Origin: Nitrospirota bacterium
Lineage (GTDB): Bacteria; Nitrospirota; JACRHJ01
Reading direction: 5' to 3'
Length of the DNA stretch: 12,911 nucleotides
Assembly: GCA_021815285.1 (NCBI GenBank)
Contig: JAKAHE010000040.1
Coordinates: forward strand, 1-12,911
How positions within the stretch are numbered: the stretch's first letter is position 1; each line of letters starts with the position of its first letter. The position numbers and the translations under genes were made by a program. The notes under the pieces are model-generated. The model saw only the letters and a program-made list of their open reading frames with translations. It had not been told where the DNA came from and did not search any database. Of this stretch, positions 1-7,862 are shown piece after piece.

Positions 1-8
1 TCCGATCT
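1..8. other. Probable leftover sequencing adapter at contig end
   Basis: The window opens with TCCGATCT, identical to the last eight bases of the common Illumina adapter (which ends GCTCTTCCGATCT). It is followed at once by coding sequence for the IF2 G1 motif. Read in frame, these bases give Ser-Asp-Leu where IF2 proteins nearly always have a Val-Thr-Ile/Val type strand just before Met-Gly-His-Val-Asp-His-Gly-Lys-Thr. Native homology seems to resume at base 9. An eight-base match could be chance, but position and loss of conservation agree. Confidence 0.6.
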
Positions 9-1494
9 CATGGGGCATGTCGATCATGGCAAGACCTCGCTCCTCGACGCCATACGCCAGACGAACGTAACGCAGGAAGAGGCCGGAGGCATTACACAGC
101 ACATTGGCGCATACAGGGTGCGCCTCAAGGAAAAGGACATTGTCTTCCTCGATACGCCGGGACACGAGGCGTTTACGGCAATGCGCGCGAGAGGCGCCCA
201 GGTGACGGACATAGTCGTCCTTGTCGTGGCCGCCGAAGACGGTGTCCGCCCGCAGACACTTGAAGCCATAAACCACTCGCGGGCGGCCAAGGTGCCCATC
301 ATCGTGGCGATAAATAAGATAGACAAGCCGGAGGCGGATCAGGACCGCGTTAAAAGGGAGCTCTCTGACCAGGGCCTCGTCCCGGAGGAATGGGGAGGCG
401 ATACTATATTCGTGCCCGTCTCCGCGAAAAAGCGCATAGGTCTTGAAAACCTCCTCGAAATGATACTCCTCCAGTCCGAGGTTATGGAACTGAAGGCCAA
501 TCCTAACAAGCTTGGCCGCGGCACGATAATCGAGGCGAAGCTGGACAAGGGACGCGGCCCCGTTGCGACGGTGCTGGTCTCTTCCGGCACCGTCAAGCCC
601 GGAGACGTCTTTGTTACCGGCCAGCACTACGGACGCATAAGGATGCTGCTCAACGACAAGGGCAGAAAAGAGAGGGAGGCCACGCCGTCCTATCCCGTGG
701 AAGTAATCGGGCTTTCCGGTGTGCCGCAGGCGGGGGATTCTTTCGTCGTGATGGAAGACGAGAAGAAGGCCCGGCAGGTCGCCCAGTCGAGGATGCAGAA
801 GCAGAGAGAGGTGGAGCTTGCCCAGAGGAAGAGGATTACGCTGGACGACCTCTTCTCCCAGATACAGAAGGGCGAGGTCAAGGAGCTCAATATCATAATC
901 AAGGCCGACGTGCAGGGTTCCGTGGAGGCGGTATCTGAGTCGCTTTCAAAACTCTCCACGGAGGCGGTCAAGCTGAACGTGATACATGGCTCCGTCGGCG
1001 CGATTACGGAGTCCGACATCATGCTGGCTTCCGCGTCGAACGCCATTATCATAGGATTCAACATTCGTCCTGAGCCGAAGGCCTCGCAGCTTGCGGAGTC
1101 CGAGGGAGTTGACCTTCGGCTGTATAACATAATCTATAACGCCATAGAAGAAGTCAAGCAGGCCATGGAAGGTCTGCTTGAGCCGACACTGAAAGAAAAA
1201 GTCCTTGGGCGCGCGGAAGTGCGACAGACTTTCAGCGTGCCGAAGATAGGCGTTATTGCCGGTTCATACGTACTGGACGGGATTATAACGCGCGGCTGCG
1301 CAGGTGTGCGCGTGCTTAGGGATAACGTCGTAGTATACGAAGGGAAACTGTCCTCTCTCAAGCGTTTCAAGGAAGACGTGCGCGAGGTCCAGACGGGATA
1401 CGAGTGCGGCATAGGCATCGAGAACTTCAACGACATCAAGGTCGGGGACATAATCGAGGCCTACGACGTGGAGAAGCTTGCCGCTAAGCTGTGA
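1..1494 (+). CDS. infB: Translation initiation factor IF-2, 5' truncated
   Basis: IF-2 is the cytoplasmic GTPase that brings initiator fMet-tRNA to the 30S subunit and promotes 50S joining. The fragment starts at the G1 motif (GHVDHGKT, residues 2-9 counted from the ATG at 10). It continues with G3 DTPGH (48-52), G4 NKID (102-105) and G5 SAK (138-140). A beta-barrel domain II follows, then a charged helical linker, domain III (around KADVQGSVEAV) and the fMet-tRNA-binding C-terminal domain ending at a TGA. The N-terminal domains and the residues before G1 lie outside the window. The ATG at 10 is an internal Met of the G1 region, not a start. Bases 1-8 are probably adapter. In most bacteria infB lies in a nusA-infB-rbfA-truB operon, and the same order continues here. 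Identification is certain. Confidence 0.97.
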   Translation, partial: SDLMGHVDHGKTSLLDAIRQTNVTQEEAGGITQHIGAYRVRLKEKDIVFLDTPGHEAFTAMRARGAQVTDIVVLVVAAEDGVRPQTLEAINHSRAAKVPIIVAINKIDKPEADQDRVKRELSDQGLVPEEWGGDTIFVPVSAKKRIGLENLLEMILLQSEVMELKANPNKLGRGTIIEAKLDKGRGPVATVLVSSGTVKPGDVFVTGQHYGRIRMLLNDKGRKEREATPSYPVEVIGLSGVPQAGDSFVVMEDEKKARQVAQSRMQKQREVELAQRKRITLDDLFSQIQKGEVKELNIIIKADVQGSVEAVSESLSKLSTEAVKLNVIHGSVGAITESDIMLASASNAIIIGFNIRPEPKASQLAESEGVDLRLYNIIYNAIEEVKQAMEGLLEPTLKEKVLGRAEVRQTFSVPKIGVIAGSYVLDGIITRGCAGVRVLRDNVVVYEGKLSSLKRFKEDVREVQTGYECGIGIENFNDIKVGDIIEAYDVEKLAAKL

Positions 1495-1498
1495 TGTT

Positions 1499-1780
1499 AT
1501 GTTTGTAGGCATACTGACAGTCGAACTGGTCGTGTATGACGCTGGCTCACTCAAGAGCAAGCGGAGCGTCGTGAAAGGCCTGAAGGACAGGATACGAAGC
1601 AGGTTCAACGTATCCGTCGCCGAAGTTGACAACCAGGAGCTCTGGCAGAGGGCGACTCTCGGAGTCGCCTGCGTATCCGGCGAGAAAGCGTTTACCGTCG
1701 ATGTCTTAAACAAGGTTGTGGATCTGATACGCTCCAATACCGGCGTCGAGCTGATTGATTACCAGGTGGAGATACTTTAA
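1499..1780 (+). CDS. ylxP: YlxP/DUF503 family protein
   Basis: This is a small protein of 93 residues matching the DUF503 (YlxP) family, recognised from the N-terminal VGILTVEL strand, the SLKSKRSVVKGLKDRIR helix, the FNVSVAEVD core and the QELWQRATLGVA segment. It is regularly encoded between infB and rbfA, so a role in 30S maturation or initiation is inferred from context; its biochemical function is not firmly established. The start at 1499 gives the usual MxVG beginning. An in-frame ATG at 1478 would add seven residues inside infB and is less likely. The start lies five bases after the infB stop with no clear Shine-Dalgarno sequence, so translation is probably coupled. Confidence 0.88.
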   Translation: MFVGILTVELVVYDAGSLKSKRSVVKGLKDRIRSRFNVSVAEVDNQELWQRATLGVACVSGEKAFTVDVLNKVVDLIRSNTGVELIDYQVEIL

Positions 1781-1786
1781 AACCTA

Positions 1787-2161
1787 TTGAAACCACACGA
1801 CTACAAACGTTCCGACAGGGTTAGCGAACAGATACGCGCGGAACTCTCCGATATTCTGCTCAGGAAGACAAAAGACCCGCGCATAGGATTCGTTACCATC
1901 ACACGCGTGAAACTGAGCGACGACCTTAAATACGCGACGGTATTCGTAAGCCTGATAGGCGACGATGCGAGGAAGAGAGAGGCCCTGAAGGGCCTTAAAA
2001 GCGGGAGCCATTTCATGCGCGGAGAACTGGGGCACAGGCTCAGGCTTCGCACCGCGCCGGAGCTTTCCTTCAGGCTGGATGAATCCATAGAAAAAGGCTC
2101 GAAGACTCTTGATATTCTTCGCAGCCTGGATATAAAAGAAGATGAGGGGGATACTGAATGA
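1787..2161 (+). CDS. rbfA: 30S ribosome-binding factor RbfA
   Basis: RbfA is a single KH-like domain protein that binds the immature 30S subunit and helps finish the 5' end of 16S rRNA; it is needed for growth in the cold in model bacteria. The 124 residues show the family's N-terminal helix (RSDRVSEQIRAELSDIL), the DPRIGFVTITRVKLSDDL strand-turn-strand and the ATVFVS strand. The start is a TTG at 1787, which gives a full-length family N terminus; no ATG is suitably placed. A purine-rich GGTGGAGA lies about 14 bases upstream, further than usual. The stop overlaps the nrnA start as ATGA. A short acidic tail follows the KH domain. Confidence 0.93.
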   Translation: MKPHDYKRSDRVSEQIRAELSDILLRKTKDPRIGFVTITRVKLSDDLKYATVFVSLIGDDARKREALKGLKSGSHFMRGELGHRLRLRTAPELSFRLDESIEKGSKTLDILRSLDIKEDEGDTE

Positions 2162-3129
2162 CCGGCGGGATAGAGGCGGTAGCCGAGGCGATAAAAAATC
2201 TTCGTTCCGTAATTATCTCAACCCACATAAGCCCTGAAGGAGACGCCATAGGTTCGGAGCTCGGTCTTGCGCTGTCCATGATGAAGATGGGGAAGAAGGT
2301 CTCAATCCTTAACGCGGACCCGGTGCCGGAATTCCTCCGTTTCCTTCCGGGAACCGAACTCATAAAGACAGGAACCGAAATTCCCGGGCAATATGACGCG
2401 CTGGTGGTGGTTGACTGCGAGCCGGAACGTACGGGGCTTAAGCTGAAAGACGCCCCCGGCCTGAAAATCATAAATATAGACCACCATGTCACCAACCCGA
2501 AAACCGCAAGCGTATTCTGGATAAACCCGGAAGCGGCTGCGGCTGGAGAGATGGTATACGACCTGCTTCTCTTTATGAACGCCCCGATAGACAAAGCCAT
2601 CGCCACAAACCTCTACACCTGCATTTTCACCGACACGGGTTCGTTCAGGTATACGAATACGGACGCCGACGCCCTCGCAAAATCCGCGAAGCTCCTTTCC
2701 TACGGGGTCGATACGTGGAAGGTCGCCGAGAACGTCTACGAGACGAAGTCATTCGGCAGGATGAAACTTCTCGGCCTCGTTCTGGCGGACATGGAAATAA
2801 GCCTCGACGGCCTTGTTGCGTGGGTGACGGTGAAGGAAGAATTCTACCGCACGACAGGCACGAAGGCGGAGGACACGGACGGCTTTATAAACTATCCCAG
2901 GGCCGTGAAAGATGTCGAGGTGGCCGTGCTTTTCAGGGAGGCCGGGCCGAACAGGGTAAAGATAAGCTTTCGCTCCAAGGGAAGGGTGAACGTCTCGACG
3001 CTTGCGGAAAGCTTCGGCGGGGGCGGCCATCCCAACGCCTCCGGCGTCATAATGGAAATGCCACTCGAGAAGACGAAGGATTTCGTGCTTCCCAGGGTCA
3101 TGGAGCACCTGAAAAGATTTCCCGCCTGA
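2158..3129 (+). CDS. nrnA: Bifunctional oligoribonuclease/PAP phosphatase, DHH family
   Basis: NrnA-type DHH/DHHA1 enzymes degrade 2-5 nt nanoRNAs from RNA turnover and dephosphorylate pAp to AMP, using Mn2+ in the cytoplasm. The 323 residues contain all the metal motifs: HISPEGDAIGS (His23 to Asp29), VVVDC (Asp86), the DHH triad (108-110) and FTDTGSFRYT (Asp159). The DHHA1 domain carries FRSKGRVNVS and the substrate-binding GGGGHPNASG (287-296). The start at 2158 overlaps the rbfA stop by four bases and has an AGGGGG ribosome binding site at 2145-2150. The stop overlaps the truB start by one base. Its place between rbfA and truB and next to pnp fits RNA decay. The first motif has Glu rather than Asp at its first acidic position (PEGD), with the second Asp kept. 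Confidence 0.92.
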   Translation: MTGGIEAVAEAIKNLRSVIISTHISPEGDAIGSELGLALSMMKMGKKVSILNADPVPEFLRFLPGTELIKTGTEIPGQYDALVVVDCEPERTGLKLKDAPGLKIINIDHHVTNPKTASVFWINPEAAAAGEMVYDLLLFMNAPIDKAIATNLYTCIFTDTGSFRYTNTDADALAKSAKLLSYGVDTWKVAENVYETKSFGRMKLLGLVLADMEISLDGLVAWVTVKEEFYRTTGTKAEDTDGFINYPRAVKDVEVAVLFREAGPNRVKISFRSKGRVNVSTLAESFGGGGHPNASGVIMEMPLEKTKDFVLPRVMEHLKRFPA

Positions 3130-4022
3130 TGGATGGACTCATACTGACAGACAAACCAGTCGGCTGGACATCCCACGACGCCGTTTTATTCCTGCGCAGG
3201 CTTCTGAAAGAAAAACGCGCCGGACATACCGGCACGCTCGATCCGTCCGCGACGGGCCTGCTTCTCGTCCTCCTGGGCAAGGCCACAAGGCTGGCTCAAT
3301 TCTACGGCGGCGACAAGAAAGAATATGAGGCCGTCGTAAAGCTCGGATGCGAGACGGATACGCTCGATGCAGAGGGCAAGACGGTGCGCGAACTGCCCGT
3401 GCCTGCGTTCGACAGGGCGGCGTTGGAAGAAATTCTGTCCCGCTTCACAGGAGAGATTGAGCAGGTTCCGCCGTCTTATTCGGCGATAAAAATAGACGGA
3501 CAGCCGCTGTACAGGCAGGCGAGGAAGGGGCTGGAAGTCCAGGCCCCGCCAAGGCGCGTCGTTATATACGTCATTGAACTCCTTAATATTTCCGGCGCAG
3601 AGTTTTCCATCCGCGTGGTATGCTCAGGCGGCACGTATATACGCTCCCTCGCAAGGGATATTTCCGAGGCGCTCGGCACGTGCGGGCATCTTTCCGGGCT
3701 TCGCAGGACGGCGGCAGGAACCTACAGGGTCGAAGACGCTGTATCGCTTGAGCCGAAGCCTTCTACTGAAGAGGCCCTTCGTAAAATAATACCCCTTGAT
3801 ATGCTCCTGCCCGGGCTTCCTGCGGCCAGGCTGACCTCCCGCGGCGTGGAGGACGTCCGGCACGGAAGGCCGTCGTTGCGCGGAGATTTTATCTCGCTTC
3901 CGGAGTATTCAGAGGATATTCCCGTCCGGCTTATGGACGAGTCCGGAAGGCTTCTTGCCATCGGCATACCAGCGGGAGAAGATGCCGCAAACCCTTATCT
4001 TCCAAAGGTGGTTCTGGGTTAA
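3129..4022 (+). CDS. truB: tRNA pseudouridine(55) synthase
   Basis: TruB isomerises U55 to pseudouridine in the T loop of tRNAs. The 297-residue protein begins MDGLILTDKPVGWTSHDAV and contains the catalytic motif AGHTGTLDPSATGLL with the nucleophile Asp38. Further family signatures are PPSYSAIKIDGQPLY and CSGGTYIRSLARDI. A PUA-like RNA-binding tail is expected from about residue 235 to the end. The start at 3129 shares one base with the nrnA stop (TGATG), which argues for coupled translation. An open frame continues upstream inside nrnA to 2715 but encodes low-complexity charged sequence and is not part of the protein. Truncation or frameshift is not apparent. Confidence 0.95.
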   Translation: MDGLILTDKPVGWTSHDAVLFLRRLLKEKRAGHTGTLDPSATGLLLVLLGKATRLAQFYGGDKKEYEAVVKLGCETDTLDAEGKTVRELPVPAFDRAALEEILSRFTGEIEQVPPSYSAIKIDGQPLYRQARKGLEVQAPPRRVVIYVIELLNISGAEFSIRVVCSGGTYIRSLARDISEALGTCGHLSGLRRTAAGTYRVEDAVSLEPKPSTEEALRKIIPLDMLLPGLPAARLTSRGVEDVRHGRPSLRGDFISLPEYSEDIPVRLMDESGRLLAIGIPAGEDAANPYLPKVVLG

Positions 4023-4029
4023 AAAAAGC

Positions 4030-4058
4030 TTTACAAACCCCTGTGGTTATGCTAATTT
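4030..4058 (+). promoter_or_regulatory. Candidate sigma-70-like promoter for rpsO-pnp
   Basis: The 100-base gap between truB and rpsO is AT-rich compared with its surroundings. TTTACA (4030-4035) is followed after 17 bases by TAATTT (4053-4058), with a TG one base upstream making an extended -10. A second AT-rich box, TATTATAAAT (4074-4083), has no matching -35. rpsO and pnp often have their own promoter in bacteria. The boxes are read by eye and could be chance in AT-rich sequence. Confidence 0.4.
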
Positions 4059-4107
4059 TCAAGGGTTATGGGCTATTATAAATCAAGACTCATGCAATAA
4101 GATATGG

Positions 4108-4117
4108 AAGGAGGTGA
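4108..4117 (+). promoter_or_regulatory. Strong Shine-Dalgarno site of rpsO
   Basis: AAGGAGGTGA is complementary to ten bases of the anti-Shine-Dalgarno end of 16S rRNA. It ends five bases before the ATG at 4123. It is by far the strongest ribosome binding site in the window and fixes the rpsO start, ruling out the in-frame upstream extension to 3955. Confidence 0.9.
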
Positions 4118-4122
4118 AAGTG

Positions 4123-4392
4123 ATGGCAATGGAGAAGGATACCAAGCAGGATTTAATAGGGAAATATAAGATACACGACACAGACACCGGTTCGCCGGAG
4201 GTCCAGATTGCCCTCTTAAGCGAGCGGATTAAATACCTTACCGAGCATTTCAAAACGCATAAGAAGGATTTCCATTCGAGACGCGGTCTACTGAAAATGG
4301 TCGGGCGCAGGCGAAGGCTTCTTGACTACCTTAAAAACAAGAGCGTAGACCGCTACAAGAAGATGGTCGAAGACCTTGGCTTAAGAAAATAA
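4123..4392 (+). CDS. rpsO: 30S ribosomal protein S15
   Basis: S15 is a primary 16S rRNA-binding protein of the small-subunit platform. The product of 89 residues is the normal family length. It shows the signature HDTDTGSPEVQIALLSERI, the LTEHFKTHKKDFHSRRGLL segment and the MVGRRRRLLDYLKN motif, ending in a short basic tail. The ATG at 4123 is chosen because of the near-perfect Shine-Dalgarno sequence just upstream. pnp follows after 20 bases, the conserved rpsO-pnp pair. In several bacteria S15 represses its own mRNA through a leader structure. The leader here contains short complementary stretches (AACCC near 4036 and GGGTT near 4063), but I cannot claim a known S15 leader class from them. 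Confidence 0.97.
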   Translation: MAMEKDTKQDLIGKYKIHDTDTGSPEVQIALLSERIKYLTEHFKTHKKDFHSRRGLLKMVGRRRRLLDYLKNKSVDRYKKMVEDLGLRK

Positions 4393-4412
4393 GACTGGAG
4401 AAAAACTTTTAA

Positions 4413-6509
4413 ATGGTTCATAAAGTGGAAATGCCCTTAAGGGAGGGCACCCTCACTCTGGAGACGGGTAAGATTGCCCGGCAGGCGAGCGGTGCGGTTA
4501 TCGCGACTTACGGGGACACCGTAGTCCTCGCCACGGCAGTCGCTTCAAAGGTCGAGCGAGAGGGACAGGACTTCTTCCCCCTGACGGTCGATTATCTCGA
4601 GAAGACATACGCAGCCGGGAAGATTCCCGGCGGTTATTTCAAGAGAGAGGGAAGACTTACCGAGAAGGAGACGCTTACCTCCCGGCTTATAGACAGGCCG
4701 CTTCGGCCTCTTTTTCCGAAAGGTTTTCTGTGCGAGACACAGATAATAGCCAACGTGCTTTCCTTCGGTGAAGAGAACGTATCGGACATAATGGGCCTGA
4801 TGGCGGCATCGGCTGCACTGACAATCTCCGACATACCGTTCAACGGCCCAGTCAGCGCGGTCCGGATAGGCATGATAGGCGACAGGTTCATCGTGAACCC
4901 TACGCTTAAGGAGATGGAGGAGACGAAGCTCGAACTGACTGTCGCCGGGACGAAGGAAGCCATAATGATGGTCGAGTCCTGGGCCGCAGAGGTGAGCGAA
5001 GATGTCATGCTCGACGCCCTCGAACTCGCCCACGAAGAGATTAAGAAAGGCGTGGCGCTCCAGGAAAAACTCCGCGAGCAGGCCGGCATCGAGAAGCGCG
5101 TCGTGAAGGAAATAGAGATAAACCCTGCGCTTGTCGAGGAAGTGAAGGCGAAGGCCCTCTCCGGAATAAGCGAATTCATACAGATACCCAACAAGACCGA
5201 GCGCCAGAAGTCTCTCGATAACCTCAAGGACGCCGTAACCGCCGAAATTGGCGGGGACGACATCACCAGGATAAGGGACATCAGCATAATCTTCCACGAC
5301 ATCGAGAGAGACATGGTCAGGAAGATGATACTTGAGAAGGGTATACGCGCGGACGGCAGAGGAGTCCGCAACATCCGCCCGATAACCTGCGACACGAGCA
5401 TCCTGCCCAGGACGCACGGCTCCGCCCTCTTCACCAGGGGCGAGACGCAGGCCCTCGTTACCGCGACACTCGGCACGTCCGAGGACGCGCAGATGATAGA
5501 CGCGCTCGAAGGCGTGAGCTACAAGCCGTTCATGCTTCATTACAACTTCCCACCGTATTCCGTCGGCGAGGCGAAGTTCCTCCGGGGCCCCGGCAGGCGC
5601 GAGATAGGCCACGGCGCCCTGGCCGAGAAATCTCTCCGGCAGGTAATCCCGTCGAAGGAAAAGTTCCCGTATACCATCCGCATAGTCTCGGACATTACGG
5701 AATCGAACGGCAGTTCTTCGATGGCTTCCGTCTGCGGCGGAACTCTCGCCCTCATGGACGCGGGCGTGCCCATAAAGGCGCCTGTCGCCGGCATTGCGAT
5801 GGGGCTTATAAAGGAGGACGGAAAATACGTCGTGCTTTCGGACATCCTGGGGCTTGAGGACCACCTGGGCGACATGGATTTCAAGGTCACCGGGACGTCG
5901 GAAGGCGTCTGCGCGCTCCAGATGGACATAAAAATAGGCGGGGTTACAAAAGCATTGATGAAAGAGGCGCTCGACCAGGCGAAGGAGGGTCGTCTCCACA
6001 TACTCGGCAAAATGCTGGATGCGCTTCCGACTCCGAGGGCGAACCTCTCCCCGCACGCGCCCCGGATATTCACGATAAACATAAAGCCGGACAAGATAAG
6101 AGAGGTCATAGGCTCCGGAGGCAAGGTTATAAGGGGCATAGTGGAGGAGACCGGCTGCAAGATAGACATCGAGGACACCGGCGTAATCAACATCGCCTCC
6201 TCTGACGAGGCCGCTGCGAAGAAGGCCATAGACATCATCCAGGGCATCGTCATGGAGCCGGAAATCGGAAAGATTTACAAGGGCAAGGTCAGAAAGATCA
6301 TGGACTTTGGAGCCTTTGTCGAGATACTTCCCGGAACGGACGGCCTTGTCCACATATCCCAGATAGCGGAGCACCGCGTTACAAACGTCTCCGACGAGCT
6401 TAAAGAGGGCGACGAGGTGATGGTGAAGGTACTGGAGATAGACCGCCAGGGCAAGATCCGCCTTTCGGCGAAGGAAGCGGCCAGGGAACTTAAGGCGAAA
6501 CAGGGATAA
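4413..6509 (+). CDS. pnp: Polyribonucleotide nucleotidyltransferase (PNPase)
   Basis: PNPase is a trimeric 3'-to-5' phosphorolytic exoribonuclease of the RNA degradosome; it can also add tails in reverse. The 698 residues are the expected length. The order is a first RNase PH domain (about 10-145), an alpha-helical linker (about 240-305), and a second RNase PH domain with FLRGPGRREIGHG (389-401) and the catalytic GDMDFKVTGT region (486-495). A KH domain with the GSGG loop (567-570) and a C-terminal S1 domain (about 618-690, DFGAFVEILPGTDGLVH) follow. The start at 4413 lies 20 bases after rpsO, with a modest TGGAG about 12 bases upstream. A long antisense open frame (4545-6374) is a by-product of codon bias. 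pnp is commonly autoregulated through its leader, but the leader here is too short to judge. Confidence 0.97.
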   Translation: MVHKVEMPLREGTLTLETGKIARQASGAVIATYGDTVVLATAVASKVEREGQDFFPLTVDYLEKTYAAGKIPGGYFKREGRLTEKETLTSRLIDRPLRPLFPKGFLCETQIIANVLSFGEENVSDIMGLMAASAALTISDIPFNGPVSAVRIGMIGDRFIVNPTLKEMEETKLELTVAGTKEAIMMVESWAAEVSEDVMLDALELAHEEIKKGVALQEKLREQAGIEKRVVKEIEINPALVEEVKAKALSGISEFIQIPNKTERQKSLDNLKDAVTAEIGGDDITRIRDISIIFHDIERDMVRKMILEKGIRADGRGVRNIRPITCDTSILPRTHGSALFTRGETQALVTATLGTSEDAQMIDALEGVSYKPFMLHYNFPPYSVGEAKFLRGPGRREIGHGALAEKSLRQVIPSKEKFPYTIRIVSDITESNGSSSMASVCGGTLALMDAGVPIKAPVAGIAMGLIKEDGKYVVLSDILGLEDHLGDMDFKVTGTSEGVCALQMDIKIGGVTKALMKEALDQAKEGRLHILGKMLDALPTPRANLSPHAPRIFTINIKPDKIREVIGSGGKVIRGIVEETGCKIDIEDTGVINIASSDEAAAKKAIDIIQGIVMEPEIGKIYKGKVRKIMDFGAFVEILPGTDGLVHISQIAEHRVTNVSDELKEGDEVMVKVLEIDRQGKIRLSAKEAARELKAKQG

Positions 6510-6542
6510 GGAAAGCCTTCACAGTCGGAATTATTAAAGAGG

Positions 6543-6580
6543 GGAAATGGGCATTTCGCTTAGGCTCGTTTCCTTTTTTT
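6543..6580 (+). terminator. Possible weak Rho-independent terminator after pnp
   Basis: GGAAA (6543-6547) can pair with TTTCC (6569-6573), and seven T residues (6574-6580) follow. The stem can be lengthened outward with A-T and G-T pairs into the T run. The loop is about 21 bases. An alternative small hairpin, GAAAT-GGGC-ATTTC, lies inside. The T tract is convincing but the stem is short and partly wobble, so termination may be partial. Confidence 0.35.
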
Positions 6581-6581
6581 A

Positions 6582-6590
6582 TGGTAATAT
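6582..6590 (+). promoter_or_regulatory. Candidate extended -10 promoter for the M16-dut-mutL group
   Basis: TGGTAATAT is a TGn extended -10 followed by TAATAT, directly after the T tract and about 15 bases before the peptidase ATG. No good -35 lies 17 bases upstream. Extended -10 promoters can work without one, but the leader would be only a few bases long, so this is tentative. Confidence 0.3.
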
Positions 6591-6604
6591 CATAGTCAGA
6601 GGCC

Positions 6605-7861
6605 ATGTTTAACAGAGAACTGCTCGATAACGGTATGCGCGTTGTGACCGAGAAGATTCCGAACGTCCGCTCTGTCTCGCTCGGGATATGGATCGACGTA
6701 GGCGCGAGGGACGAGTCTCCGGAGTTGAGCGGCGTGTCGCATTTCATCGAGCACATGCTGTTCAAAGGCACCAGGAAACGCAGCGCCCGCGACATAGCCA
6801 TAGAGATGGACTCGATGGGCGGAGAGCTTAACGCCTTCACCAGCAAGGAAGGCACGACTTATTACGTTAAGATACTGGACGAACATCTCTCCCGCGCGCT
6901 CGACCTCCTCGCCGACATCTTCAACAACTCCACCTTTGAACAGAAAGAGATCGACCGCGAGCGCAAGGTCATAATGGAAGAGATAAAGATGGTGGAGGAC
7001 ACGCCGGACGACCTCGTCCACGAGCTGCTCTACGAATCCGTCTGGAAGGGCACTCCGCTCGGCCAGCCCGTGCTCGGCACACGGAAGAGCATGAGCGGTC
7101 TTGACCGCGAAGACCTTATCGGCTACATGAAAAAGTTTTACACGCCCTCGGATATTGTCATATCAGTCGCAGGCAATTTCAATCACGACGTGCTTATGGA
7201 AACGCTTAATAAAAGCTTCGGCGGCAGGAAACAGGGAAAGACCAGGGACAAGGCCGGTTTGTCAAATTTCAGACCATCCATAAACGTCAGGAACCGCAAA
7301 CTGGAACAGGCGCACATCTGCCTCGGGGTAATGGGGCTTCCATATTCCCACAAGGACCGTTACGGCATGTACGCCTTGAATACGCTCCTTGGCAGCAGCA
7401 TGAGTTCAAGGCTTTTCCAGGAGATACGCGAGAAGCGCGGCCTGGCCTATTCCGTCTATTCGTATCTCACGTCTCTCAAGGACACCGGTCTTTTCGTAAT
7501 CTATGCCGGGGTCAGCCCGTCTAAGGCTGCGTCGGTGGTCAGGCTTGTCTGGAAGGAGATAGACAAGCTCCTTGGCGAAGGCGTGAAAAAAGACGAGCTC
7601 GAGAAAGTTAAGGAGCAGCTTAAAGGGAATATGGTGCTGGCGATGGAAAATACGTATAACCGAATGAGCCAGCTCGCAAAGCAGGAGATGTACCTGGGCC
7701 GTCGCTATACGTTAAACGAGATAATTGCCGAGATTGAGAAGGTCAGCCCGGAGCAGGTGCAAAGGCTCGTTTCCGAGCTTTTTGGAAAACGCGAGGTTGC
7801 CATGAGCGCCCTTGGGCCTGTAGATAAAGAAGAGCTTCAGAAAGAAATTCCCGTCCACTGA
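6605..7861 (+). CDS. M16 family zinc peptidase (processing peptidase-like)
   Basis: This 418-residue protein belongs to the M16B (pitrilysin/mitochondrial processing peptidase-like) zinc metallopeptidases. The inverted zinc motif is clear: HFIEH at residues 46-50, with the downstream ligand Glu126 in KVIMEEI at the usual spacing of about 76 residues. The second, non-catalytic half shows the family's REKRGLAYSVYSYLTSLKDTG segment (about residues 277-298). No signal peptide or membrane segment is visible, so it is probably cytoplasmic. Substrates of these bacterial enzymes are mostly unknown. Genes of this type often sit next to pnp and dut, as here. The start at 6605 gives the family N terminus (xxLDNGMRVVTE), with a poor AGAGG only two bases away. 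dut begins one base after its stop. Confidence 0.9.
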   Translation: MFNRELLDNGMRVVTEKIPNVRSVSLGIWIDVGARDESPELSGVSHFIEHMLFKGTRKRSARDIAIEMDSMGGELNAFTSKEGTTYYVKILDEHLSRALDLLADIFNNSTFEQKEIDRERKVIMEEIKMVEDTPDDLVHELLYESVWKGTPLGQPVLGTRKSMSGLDREDLIGYMKKFYTPSDIVISVAGNFNHDVLMETLNKSFGGRKQGKTRDKAGLSNFRPSINVRNRKLEQAHICLGVMGLPYSHKDRYGMYALNTLLGSSMSSRLFQEIREKRGLAYSVYSYLTSLKDTGLFVIYAGVSPSKAASVVRLVWKEIDKLLGEGVKKDELEKVKEQLKGNMVLAMENTYNRMSQLAKQEMYLGRRYTLNEIIAEIEKVSPEQVQRLVSELFGKREVAMSALGPVDKEELQKEIPVH

Positions 7862-7862
7862 A

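Noticed and set aside
2715..3128. Upstream extension of the truB frame
   Set aside because: It overlaps nrnA out of frame and encodes repetitive Arg/Gly-rich sequence. TruB homology begins exactly at the ATG at 3129.
3955..4122. Longer start for rpsO
   Set aside because: The extension overlaps truB and crosses the AT-rich leader. The strong Shine-Dalgarno sequence and S15 family length fix the ATG at 4123.
4545..6374. 609-codon open frame antisense to pnp
   Set aside because: It lies wholly within pnp, has no recognisable domain, and follows from the codon bias of the sense gene. PNPase on the plus strand is unmistakable.
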